Origin: Bacilli bacterium
Lineage (GTDB): Bacteria; Bacillota_I; Bacilli_A; ML615J-28; CAG-313
NCBI GenBank assembly: GCA_900752975.1
Contig: CAADXH010000056.1
Location: forward strand, 1-34,179
Length of the DNA: 34,179 nucleotides
Direction of reading: 5' to 3'
Below, piece after piece: positions 6,670 to 15,862 of the stretch. The notes under the pieces are model-generated. The model ran no database searches. It saw nothing but the letters and a program-made list of their open reading frames with translations, and was not told the origin of the DNA. A program made the position numbers and the translations under genes. How positions within the stretch are numbered: position 1 is the first letter of the stretch; the number at the start of each line of letters is the position of its first letter.

Positions 6670-9324
6670 TTACTTCTTATATCCCCATACAACAGGACGA
6701 TTACTATAATTCCAACTATAGTGCCATTCACTTGGTTTTGAATCAGCTTCACAATAGATTGTTAAATTAGTACAGTTATAGAATGCAAAATATCCTATAC
6801 TTGTTACACTGTTTGGTATTTCTATACTTGTTAAACTACTACAATTATAAAATGCATCATCTCCTATACTTGTTACACTGTTTGGTATTTCTATGCTTGT
6901 TAAACTACTACAATTATAAAATGCATCATCTCCTATACTTGTTACACTGTTTGGTATTTCTATACTTGTTAAACTACTACAACCTGAAAATGCATCATGA
7001 CGTATATATATTGTATTATTTAAAATTACCTTTTTGAGTGAGGTTGGAACATAATAAGAGTTTTCTTTATATGTTGTTGCTCCAAAGATATATCCAAAAT
7101 GAGTTTTAGCACTACCATTTCCCACAAATGGTAGAGTAATGCTTGTTAAACTACTACAGCCGCTAAATGCACTAGATCCTATACTTGTAATATTACTTGG
7201 TATTTCTATGCTTGTTAAACTACTACAGCCGCTAAATGCACTAGATCCTATATTTAAAACACTAACTGGAATTTCTATATTTGTTAAACTACTCCAGCCA
7301 CAAAATACCCTAGATCCTATACTTGTAATACTACTTGGTATTTCTATGCTTGTTAAACTACTACAGCCATCAAATGCTCTAGATCCTATACTTAAAACAC
7401 TAACTGGAATTTTTATAGAGTTTAAATATTTAGAATTTAAAAACATTTGATCCGGAATTTCTATAAAATCATTTGATAATTTTATATTGGACAATGTATT
7501 ATCCATATATTGACAATAATATGTTCTATTATTTATTTTATATGGTAATACAGGAGTTTCTTCTTTTCCTTTATACGATAATAAATAATATTTATCTCCA
7601 TATTGCATAAATATAAATTTATCTTCTGTTTCTATATAGTTATATGTATCTGCTGTTACATTATTATCTCTATACGTAATAGTACCTCTATTATTAACCA
7701 TAAATGCCGAAGACGCAATACCATAGTAATCTTTACTTCCTGGCATGAAATTTAAGTTTGAGTTGTTTATAATTTCATACAATCTTGTACAATTTACAAA
7801 AGCATTTTCTTCTATACTTTTAAGAGTATTAGGGATTTCTAGACTTGTTAAATTATTACAATTATAGAATGCGTTAGCATATATAACCGATGTATTTTTT
7901 AGAATTACTTTTTTAAGTGAGGTTGGAACGTAATTAGAATTTTCCTCGTATGTTGTTGCTCCAAAAAGATAACCTAAATACGTTACATTATTTGTTCCAT
8001 TTCCTATGAATGGCAAAACCATACTTCTTAAATTTTCACAATCTGCAAATGCATTTGCACCTATTCTTCTAACACTATTTGGAAGGTTTATTGTTATCAT
8101 TGAATTACATCCAGCAAAAGCATAATCTCCTATATTTGTAACTGTCTCTGAAATGTCTATATTTGTTAGACTACTACAATTATAGAATGCATAATCACCA
8201 ATACTTGTTGTTCTTGTTATTTTTACTTCTTTTAGTGTTGATGGAACATATTTTGAATTATCATTAGCCGAATCTGCTCCAAAGATATATCCAAAATGAG
8301 TTTTATCACTACCATTTCCCACAAATGGCATCGTTATACTTGCTAGATTATTACAACCATAAAAAGCACCTTTGCCTATTTCTTTCGCATTTACTATTTC
8401 AACATATGTTAGTGTTAAAGGAATATATTTAGAGTTTTCTTCATAAGATTTTGCTCCAAAAAGATATCCTAAATATTCTCCATATAAAGTTGGAAGCACA
8501 AGTTTTGTAATGCTTTTACAACTGCTAAGTGCACCACTTAGTGCATTTGTCACGTTATATGTAATATTGTTATAGTTAATTACATCAGGAATTACAACTT
8601 CTTCATCTTTTCCTAAATATTTAAGTAATGTTGCTGTTTGTCTTTCGTCACATAATGTATATTGAAAATTATTTACATGAACTATTTTTTCAATATTATA
8701 TCTAACTTGAAAACCACAGTTCCAATCTTTGTTCCAACCTGCATTATCACTTGGAGTTTCTGTATATATGTTTAAATTTTTACATTCATAAAAAACATTA
8801 TCTTTTATCGTTTCAACATCTTTAGGAATATAGATTGTGTTTATGTTTTGACAATTTGCAAAAGCAAAATCTTCAATAGTTGTTATTGTTGATGGTATGC
8901 TTATGTTTTCTATCTTATCACAATATGCGAAAGCCCATTGACCTATTGTTGTAACACTATTATTAAATCTGAATGTACTACTATTTGTGCCAAGAACTAT
9001 TCTATCGTTTTTTACTAAGCATTCATCTTCAACATAATATTCTTCGTTTTCATAATCTACTACTATTCTATCTAATTTATTATCACCGATATAACTAGCT
9101 ATAGATATATCTATAACGTTAGCTGGTATATAAAGAGTATTACCTGTTAATTTAGTTATTACAATTGAATAGTATCCACCACTATTTTCGGTTACTATAT
9201 ATTCACATCCTTTTATTCCAAGTGTTAATCCTGGAAATTTACTTACAAGTGTTGTAAATACAAATATTGATATTGTAACAAACCCAATCAAAGAACTGAA
9301 AATTATTTTAAATTTTTTATTCAT
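6670..9324 (-). CDS. BspA-type leucine-rich repeat surface protein
   Basis: A predicted surface protein of 884 residues. Residues about 5-30 form a hydrophobic signal or anchor segment with no lipobox. The rest is made of LRR_5 (BspA/Treponema) modules of about 23 residues with the pattern TSIGDDAFYNCSSLTSIEIPNSV or variants. Longer inserts of the type YLFGATTYEENSNYVPTSLKKV interrupt them. A C-terminal cap (about 860-884, with WHYSWNYSN and VVWGYKK) closes the solenoid. The same cap ends the 1853-aa protein encoded upstream. There is no LPXTG. The ATG at 9324 is chosen because AAGGTG lies 6 bases before it; an in-frame TTG at 9339 would overlap the previous gene. BspA-type LRR proteins are often adhesins in gut and oral bacteria; the ligand here is unknown. 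Confidence 0.85.
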   Translation of the reverse strand: MNKKFKIIFSSLIGFVTISIFVFTTLVSKFPGLTLGIKGCEYIVTENSGGYYSIVITKLTGNTLYIPANVIDISIASYIGDNKLDRIVVDYENEEYYVEDECLVKNDRIVLGTNSSTFRFNNSVTTIGQWAFAYCDKIENISIPSTITTIEDFAFANCQNINTIYIPKDVETIKDNVFYECKNLNIYTETPSDNAGWNKDWNCGFQVRYNIEKIVHVNNFQYTLCDERQTATLLKYLGKDEEVVIPDVINYNNITYNVTNALSGALSSCKSITKLVLPTLYGEYLGYLFGAKSYEENSKYIPLTLTYVEIVNAKEIGKGAFYGCNNLASITMPFVGNGSDKTHFGYIFGADSANDNSKYVPSTLKEVKITRTTSIGDYAFYNCSSLTNIDISETVTNIGDYAFAGCNSMITINLPNSVRRIGANAFADCENLRSMVLPFIGNGTNNVTYLGYLFGATTYEENSNYVPTSLKKVILKNTSVIYANAFYNCNNLTSLEIPNTLKSIEENAFVNCTRLYEIINNSNLNFMPGSKDYYGIASSAFMVNNRGTITYRDNNVTADTYNYIETEDKFIFMQYGDKYYLLSYKGKEETPVLPYKINNRTYYCQYMDNTLSNIKLSNDFIEIPDQMFLNSKYLNSIKIPVSVLSIGSRAFDGCSSLTSIEIPSSITSIGSRVFCGWSSLTNIEIPVSVLNIGSSAFSGCSSLTSIEIPSNITSIGSSAFSGCSSLTSITLPFVGNGSAKTHFGYIFGATTYKENSYYVPTSLKKVILNNTIYIRHDAFSGCSSLTSIEIPNSVTSIGDDAFYNCSSLTSIEIPNSVTSIGDDAFYNCSSLTSIEIPNSVTSIGYFAFYNCTNLTIYCEADSKPSEWHYSWNYSNRPVVWGYKK
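6793..6999 (-). repeat. 69-bp tandem repeats encoding 23-residue LRR modules
   Basis: Three consecutive 69-bp units (beginning near 6793, 6862 and 6931) are nearly identical at the DNA level, differing by only a few bases. They encode the last LRR_5 modules before the C-terminal cap. The identity including silent positions suggests recent expansion. Confidence 0.85.
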
Positions 9325-9325
9325 A

Positions 9326-10156
9326 TTATTCACCTTCAATCTTTACTTCTTCATCATCTACTTTAGCAGTTAATGAATACTCATCAATATTTGTTACTTT
9401 TACCGGATTACCATTATCTTTTCGAAGCACATTTTCATTGTCATCTAGTAGTACACCTTTTGTTGGATCTTCTTCATCTCGTTTAATTTTGTATTTTTGA
9501 TTGGAACCTCTACTAAACGATGAACTTGAACTACTGCCATCACTACCTGCAGCACACACTCCCGCTAATATGGATAGTGCAATGATAATTGATATTACAA
9601 TTAATATGAGTATAAATATACCCACACATATAACTTGAGAGATATATAATAGCAATAATTGTTTTACAGAAAAATATGGCACTTTTTTTATTACAAAAGC
9701 AAAGAAAAACACAAGGAATGTTGAGCCTAAAGATACTACACTAGTAAGCATTAAGCATTTATCTTGACTTTTAAACGCTATATAACAAAAGAATAACGAT
9801 ATGAGTATTAATCCTATTCCTATTAAAGTAAAACACAAATCTCTTTTCCCGTTATTCTTCTTACTAAAGTTTACTAGAAAATATAATCCACCTAGTAACA
9901 AAGTACCAGGAAGGTATAATATAATTATAGGTACAATCGGTATCATATCGAATAATAATTGATTCATATCAATCACTATGACATGAAAATCATATAATGC
10001 ATAAACAATACTTGAAATTAGTATCAGTATAAACATCGTTATGACATTTGCTGTTTCATTTTTCTTTTTTGAATTACATAGAAAACTAAAAGCTTTTTCA
10101 TTAACTTTACTTATACGGCTTTTAGTTTTTATGCTCATTGAATTTTTTCTACTCAT
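9326..10156 (-). CDS. Five-TM membrane protein with charged C-terminal tail
   Basis: I do not recognise this 276-residue protein. A basic N-terminus (about 1-36) is followed by hydrophobic segments at about 38-60, 70-95, 106-128, 135-155 and 167-197. A serine-rich linker (SSSSSSFS) then leads to a 55-residue charged tail containing LLDDNENVLRKDNGNPV. The start has AAGGAG 6 bases upstream. It is separated from the 1853-aa lipoprotein gene by a terminator but lies one base from the BspA-type gene, so those two are probably co-transcribed. A role in presenting or exporting surface proteins is possible, but nothing in the sequence shows it. Confidence 0.75.
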   Translation of the reverse strand: MSRKNSMSIKTKSRISKVNEKAFSFLCNSKKKNETANVITMFILILISSIVYALYDFHVIVIDMNQLLFDMIPIVPIIILYLPGTLLLGGLYFLVNFSKKNNGKRDLCFTLIGIGLILISLFFCYIAFKSQDKCLMLTSVVSLGSTFLVFFFAFVIKKVPYFSVKQLLLLYISQVICVGIFILILIVISIIIALSILAGVCAAGSDGSSSSSSFSRGSNQKYKIKRDEEDPTKGVLLDDNENVLRKDNGNPVKVTNIDEYSLTAKVDDEEVKIEGE

Positions 10157-10243
10157 TTTTTTCTCCTTCTTATTATTTCTAAAGATAATGATACTATATA
10201 ATTATCTCCATTAAATAAGACACAAGTTAGATTACCAAAACGT

Positions 10244-10281
10244 AAAAATCCTATTCACAATATCTGTGGGATAGGATTTTT
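10244..10281 (-). terminator. Terminator after the 1853-aa lipoprotein gene
   Basis: An 11-bp perfect stem (10244-10254 with 10271-10281) with a 16-nt loop that can itself pair (CACA/TGTG). The arms end in A/T runs, so it could work in both directions. It lies 19 bases past the stop codon. Confidence 0.75.
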
Positions 10282-10299
10282 ATTATTATTTAGGAAATA

Positions 10300-13200
10300 T
10301 TATTTTTTTACACCCCAACGAACAATACCAAGAAACCAGTCCTTAGCCCATGTGGCTGGTTTTTTATTTACTTCACACTCTATGATTGTTTCATAGTTTC
10401 CAAAAGCTGAGCTATCTATTCTAGTAACATTTGCTGGAATATAAACACGCTTTAATTGATAACATAAGTTAAAGGCATATGCACATATTGTTTCAACACC
10501 TTTACCAATTGTTACTTTACTTAAATTATGACATGAACCAAAAGCACCATCTTCAATTGTTGTAACGCTATCAGGAATTACCACAGACTCTAAACTATGA
10601 CACTCCTCAAATGATATTGATTCAATCACTTTAAGATTTGATGGTAACTTAATTGATTTTAAGTTTGTGCAAGCCCTAAATGCTAGTTGACCAATTTTAA
10701 TAACACTATTAGGAAGGTCTATGCTTGGTAAACTTATACAACCAGAAAATGCTGCTACTTCAATTACTTGGAGATTACTTGGTAACTTAACTTTTTCTAA
10801 AGATAAACAGTCAGCAAATACTGCTTTTTGTAGTGTCGTAATACTATTTGGTATACTTATTTCCAATAAGGATTTACATTCATAAAAGGCTTGTGAACCT
10901 AGAGATATTAAATCATTAGGAAGCACTGCATATATTAAATTAGTACAATGAGCGAAAGCTCTGGATCCAATTGTTTTAATATTCTCACCAATAGCTAAGG
11001 TGTTTAAACTAGCAAAAGACATCCCCCATACATCTGGAATTTCCCCTTTACGAGATGATATCACTAGTTTTTTAAAAGCCTTAGGAACATGATAATTATA
11101 ACTATTTTGAGAGTTAGTTGTAGTATAAGTGTACTTATACTCTTTATAGCCAAATAAATCCACAAGGTTTCTTGCATCTATATTGCCTAATACTAGAGTA
11201 TCTAGATTATAACAACCATTTAAGATTGATGTACCTAATGATATAACACTTGGTGGTATTTCTAAATACTTAAGCGTTGTAACATCTTGGAATACTAAAT
11301 CATCAACGCCAATTACTGGTAAATTATTAATTGTTTCTGGAATTACAATTTTTTCCATAGCCCCTTCATAACCAATTATGTAGGTATAGGAATTATCAAT
11401 CGATATATATTTTAATCCTTCATATTCTTCGATTACTTTATCTGTAAAATTCCATTTAAGTACATCATTTCTAAATTCTTCTGATTCAAACTTTTCTATG
11501 GAAATTATGTTACTACCATCATATAATTTGTTATTAATATATAGTTTATCAACTATATATATTGAATTATTTAAGAGGTTAAATGAACCTTCCATTTCAC
11601 CATTTCGTTCTAACACGATTGAACCATTTATTAAAATATTTTTTATTCTATTTTCTGTAGATCCTAAACTATAGTAACTTCCAAATAACTGAGTATAAAC
11701 ATTATTAGGCCAAGCTTTACTATTACAACAAAAATATAGATTAGAAAAAAATACATTTTTAAACACACAATCACTAGATACAATAAATAGACTACTTGCA
11801 TAGCTGATATCACTATAACTATTTCCCCATTCATCATCATGTATATATGACAAATTACTGATTGTATGACCATTCCCATCAAAATAGCCTGTAAATTCGT
11901 ATGGTTCCCAGTTATATCCACTCATATTTAAATCTGTAACAAGTTGATAAACTTTGTTTTCTTTCATATTCATAAACTGTTCAGGAGTTGATACTTGTTC
12001 AATATCTACACCATTAGTTTCGGGATCAACTTTAACGCTAGTAAAATTAACATCAATTGTTTCGCTATATCTTCTAACTGCTATATTTCCGGAATCATCA
12101 ATATACTTCATAGTTGTTATTGTACATTTACCAACGCTATAATATAAGCTAGTAACAAATAAATGATTATCATCAATCATAATTGGATATTCAGTACAAA
12201 CATTATTATAACCTGAGCCATCACCAAAAGTTATTTCCGTAACAACATAACTATGAGGGTTATCAATTTTTATAACATAACCCAAATTTTCATTTTCTTT
12301 ATCAATTGTGCCACCGTTAACAATATATATGTCAATAACACCTAGTTTTGACATAACATTAAGTTCTATTGTATTATTTTCGGTTAGCATTTGCTCAATT
12401 ACTTTGGCATTAGCTACATAACCAAATTTTTCAACATTTAAAGTGAATTTACCACTTTCCTTTGGTAACTTAACGATAAATATCACTGTGTCAACTCTAT
12501 CTCCACCAACAATGTCATACATTTTACCATTTACAACAACGTATTCAAGAATTACTCTACTAGGGTTATTTAAATATAATTTAATGCTTAAAGCTTCATT
12601 GGCAATGGGGTTATCACCCTTCAAAGTTTCATCATTTACAATACTAACTTCAGAAGCTAGTGTCATATATGTAAAGAATGCCTGTTGCACAACTGCATCA
12701 GTTTGATCATTCAAATCATATATATAAGTAAAAACTATCTCATATGAAGTGTTGGGGTTAAGATTTGTAATAACATTAGAATCAAAATCGTCTAAATGTA
12801 TTGTTTGATTTTTTGAATATAACTCCAAATATTGAAGTACTAAAATATTATCAACATCAGTAATTGTTAGATTATATTTAATTGCATTGGTTGTTGATGC
12901 GAAAGTTGCATCTAATTGAGGAATAGTTAAGGCCTTTGTGTATGTTGAACTTTCATATTGGGCAATAACTTTATCTTTATTATTTCTAAAGTCTTTTTCT
13001 ACGATAAAAACAACTCGGTAGTAGGTATCACTATATAAACCTGTAAATGTATCTATTGTTAAATTAGCAATTGTATCAACTAAGTTATCGCCTTGATATA
13101 GCTTTATCTCTTTAATATTTATAATATTATCAATATCAACTAGTTCATAGCTATATTTTATTGATTTCTTTTCCGAATATAAATTAATGGAAAGTTGAGC

Positions 13201-15861
13201 ATCATCTAAAGGTTTAGTAGTAATACTTTCGTCATAGTATTCTAGTTTAGGCTCTGCACCATTATGATAATCATTTAATAAATAAACTCTTACGACATAA
13301 CTAGTATCACTAAATAAGTTGTTAAAGATTTGATTTAATGGTATATTACTTTGTCTTACACCATCATAATATAATGCTACTTCGTAAAATGTAGCAATAT
13401 TATCAACATCATGTATCCAATAATTATAAAGGATTGTTGTTTTAGTACTACTTAAATTAAATTCCACAATTGGTTTATTATATTTACTAGTAGTTACATA
13501 ATATGTATAACTTATTTCTTCTTTTCCATTATTTAGGTCTTTTTCAAATTTAACTATTACCTTATATTCATTGTCTGCTAATAAACCTTCAAATCGTAAT
13601 TGATTAATGTCTTTCGTATTTGTAATAATTCTATCATTTAATACAAGAGTTAGTTCCTTAAAACTTAATACACGATCTTGATCATTAATATGATGTGAAA
13701 GTTCAAATGATGATGTTGTAATATTGGTAAATGAAAGGTTATACTCAGCGTCACGCTTTAAGGTTGTAAAATTATATTCATTATGAATTTCTCTACTTCC
13801 AAACCCATCATCAAAGTCATAAACATAATCAATTTTAATAATATAATTAGTATTTGGCATTAAACCATCAATTTTAGAATCAACAAGGTTTAAACGTTTG
13901 ACAAATGTTGTGCCTGTATATAGGGTTATTAAATTTATTCGTCCCGTTACATTGTTATCTAAAACTATCAAAGCATATTCAATTGATTCTTGAGTAATAT
14001 TATAAGGCGTAAACTTAATAATTGGTATTTGTTTATTAGTAGTCACCTTAAATTCTTTAGACTCTTCTTTTACTCCAGTTCCATCATTTAAATCATATTG
14101 ATACGCAATACTAATTAAATATGTATAATTTGATTTGATATTATCTAATAGATATTCAAAATCACTTATTTGTTTAACTTCTACACTTGTTTCATCAATG
14201 ACAGCAGGTGTAAATACTTTAATGATATTATCAACATCAGAAACTATTTCTTTTATTCTTATTTGATTTGAAGTAAAACTTGTAGATATATCTAAACGAG
14301 GAATACTTAAGGCTTTTGTTTTTATTGTTTGTTGTTGTTTTAGGTTTTGGATGCCCCTACCATCATTTAAGTCATAAGTATAAATTACTTCAAATTCATA
14401 AGTATTATCAGAAAGTAAATCATTAAAAACGCCTTCATTGGTTTGACTACTTTTTACGATTTTGCTATTTTTAATTAAATTAAATGATCTACTTAAAATT
14501 ACACCATCTTTATCTACTTCACTCGTTCTATATATAATCTGACGTTTAGTACTATTAAGACTATCAATTTGGATAGTCGGTGTTTCATTTTTAAGTGTTT
14601 TAATTTGTTGAGTAATTTTATTAGTTCTTTCTACACCATTAAACATGAATGAATATAAAGCTTCAACTTTGTATTCATGATCAGATAATAGGTTTGTAAA
14701 TACTACTTCTGTTGATGATTTAATGGATTGAATTTTATTATTGCCATCATATAAATTAACTGTTTGTAAATTAACTTGATTAACTGTTTTGACAAGTTTT
14801 AGTCTAATTTGATTTTGAGTACTTTCTAGACTATCAATTTTAATACCTTCAATTGATTCAAATGTTGACTCTGCTAAGTTTACTGCTTTCATTCCATCCC
14901 CAGAGCAGTCATCATAAACGCCAACAACTAACCATTCATATTCTAATCCCATTTGAAGGTTATCATATTTTATTGTATTTATTCCTAATTTTAATACTTG
15001 CTTATATACCACACTTTTGCCATCATATAGAAAAAAGTTGGCACCATTCTTAGAGTTAAGCAATGAACTATCATCTTTTAGTTCTATTACTAATTGATAT
15101 GAAGTTGTTGTTATTTCTTCACTAATCACTGTGGCTGTTGGAACAACATCATATTTAACCCCTACTTTAATGGTTTTATTTCCATCCATCTTAACATCTT
15201 TAATTTTTTCTTTATCTATATATTTAATTTGATCAATTGTATATTCAAAAATACCCGATTTAGTGTTGGCTTCTACTTCGACAATTAGTTTATCTGAAGT
15301 AGAACCTTCTTTAAATTGATATGATTGATATTTATTATCGTTTAAAACAAATGATAAAATTTCATAACTTGTAGGATTATATAGATGAATAACAATATTA
15401 AAGTGTTCTTTTTTATTAACATAATATTCTATTTTTTCAGTTGTGCTAATATCTAAGAATTCATCAATTGCATCTTTAATTGTATGTTTGATAATTCTAT
15501 TTTTTTCTTTTTTTCGGTCATCCTTATTTATTTTTTCAAGTGACATTCCTTGATATATTGGTTCTACTGTAGTATTTAACCTACCTAAATTAATTTGGGT
15601 GCCATCTTTTAAATTGATGATTAGTTCTTGATTTTCATTTGTAGTAACACTAGTTATAGTAGTGTCATCTATTCCTTTAATTACTTCACACCATTTTTCA
15701 TAAGTTCCCGTAAAACCAACTTGTTGAGCTTGAATATATATTTTTTCATTATTAGACTCCTTAGTTTCGTTTTTATTATCGCATGAAACTAACACCAATA
15801 ATAAACAAATTATACAAGCTGTTACTGCTATTATTTTTTTAATACACTTCATATCTTTCAT
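10300..15861 (-). CDS. Giant mosaic lipoprotein: FN3-like repeats, GLUG-like region and LRR_5 domain
   Basis: An 1853-residue predicted surface lipoprotein. The signal peptide ends in a lipobox (LVSC, Cys27; DNKNETKES follows). Residues about 40-95 (VGFTGTYEKW, LKDGTQINLG) resemble a short module common at the N-termini of surface proteins in this lineage. Residues about 100-338 are homologous to the ectodomain of the membrane protein encoded just upstream. About eight FN3-like repeats of roughly 90 residues follow (340-1068), several with a YDLNDG-type motif. Two more NP-containing beta domains lie at about 1095-1280. A GLUG/beta-helix-like stretch with FTGYFDGNGHTISNL (1323-1337) comes next. 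About seven LRR_5 modules and a WGVKK cap form the C-terminus (1500-1853). The gene begins one base after its neighbour, so it is in the sigma-factor operon. Met4 is a possible alternative start. Confidence 0.85.
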   Translation of the reverse strand: MKDMKCIKKIIAVTACIICLLLVLVSCDNKNETKESNNEKIYIQAQQVGFTGTYEKWCEVIKGIDDTTITSVTTNENQELIINLKDGTQINLGRLNTTVEPIYQGMSLEKINKDDRKKEKNRIIKHTIKDAIDEFLDISTTEKIEYYVNKKEHFNIVIHLYNPTSYEILSFVLNDNKYQSYQFKEGSTSDKLIVEVEANTKSGIFEYTIDQIKYIDKEKIKDVKMDGNKTIKVGVKYDVVPTATVISEEITTTSYQLVIELKDDSSLLNSKNGANFFLYDGKSVVYKQVLKLGINTIKYDNLQMGLEYEWLVVGVYDDCSGDGMKAVNLAESTFESIEGIKIDSLESTQNQIRLKLVKTVNQVNLQTVNLYDGNNKIQSIKSSTEVVFTNLLSDHEYKVEALYSFMFNGVERTNKITQQIKTLKNETPTIQIDSLNSTKRQIIYRTSEVDKDGVILSRSFNLIKNSKIVKSSQTNEGVFNDLLSDNTYEFEVIYTYDLNDGRGIQNLKQQQTIKTKALSIPRLDISTSFTSNQIRIKEIVSDVDNIIKVFTPAVIDETSVEVKQISDFEYLLDNIKSNYTYLISIAYQYDLNDGTGVKEESKEFKVTTNKQIPIIKFTPYNITQESIEYALIVLDNNVTGRINLITLYTGTTFVKRLNLVDSKIDGLMPNTNYIIKIDYVYDFDDGFGSREIHNEYNFTTLKRDAEYNLSFTNITTSSFELSHHINDQDRVLSFKELTLVLNDRIITNTKDINQLRFEGLLADNEYKVIVKFEKDLNNGKEEISYTYYVTTSKYNKPIVEFNLSSTKTTILYNYWIHDVDNIATFYEVALYYDGVRQSNIPLNQIFNNLFSDTSYVVRVYLLNDYHNGAEPKLEYYDESITTKPLDDAQLSINLYSEKKSIKYSYELVDIDNIINIKEIKLYQGDNLVDTIANLTIDTFTGLYSDTYYRVVFIVEKDFRNNKDKVIAQYESSTYTKALTIPQLDATFASTTNAIKYNLTITDVDNILVLQYLELYSKNQTIHLDDFDSNVITNLNPNTSYEIVFTYIYDLNDQTDAVVQQAFFTYMTLASEVSIVNDETLKGDNPIANEALSIKLYLNNPSRVILEYVVVNGKMYDIVGGDRVDTVIFIVKLPKESGKFTLNVEKFGYVANAKVIEQMLTENNTIELNVMSKLGVIDIYIVNGGTIDKENENLGYVIKIDNPHSYVVTEITFGDGSGYNNVCTEYPIMIDDNHLFVTSLYYSVGKCTITTMKYIDDSGNIAVRRYSETIDVNFTSVKVDPETNGVDIEQVSTPEQFMNMKENKVYQLVTDLNMSGYNWEPYEFTGYFDGNGHTISNLSYIHDDEWGNSYSDISYASSLFIVSSDCVFKNVFFSNLYFCCNSKAWPNNVYTQLFGSYYSLGSTENRIKNILINGSIVLERNGEMEGSFNLLNNSIYIVDKLYINNKLYDGSNIISIEKFESEEFRNDVLKWNFTDKVIEEYEGLKYISIDNSYTYIIGYEGAMEKIVIPETINNLPVIGVDDLVFQDVTTLKYLEIPPSVISLGTSILNGCYNLDTLVLGNIDARNLVDLFGYKEYKYTYTTTNSQNSYNYHVPKAFKKLVISSRKGEIPDVWGMSFASLNTLAIGENIKTIGSRAFAHCTNLIYAVLPNDLISLGSQAFYECKSLLEISIPNSITTLQKAVFADCLSLEKVKLPSNLQVIEVAAFSGCISLPSIDLPNSVIKIGQLAFRACTNLKSIKLPSNLKVIESISFEECHSLESVVIPDSVTTIEDGAFGSCHNLSKVTIGKGVETICAYAFNLCYQLKRVYIPANVTRIDSSAFGNYETIIECEVNKKPATWAKDWFLGIVRWGVKK

Positions 15862-15862
15862 C

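Noticed and set aside
6783..7450. Plus-strand ORFs of 84 and 103 codons opposite the LRR gene
   Set aside because: They are repetitive mirror frames of the tandem LRR repeats, with no RBS and low-complexity Leu/Tyr-rich translations.
11664..11921. 85-codon ORF on the minus strand inside the giant lipoprotein gene
   Set aside because: It is an out-of-frame shadow of the 1853-aa reading frame, which has continuous domain structure across this region.
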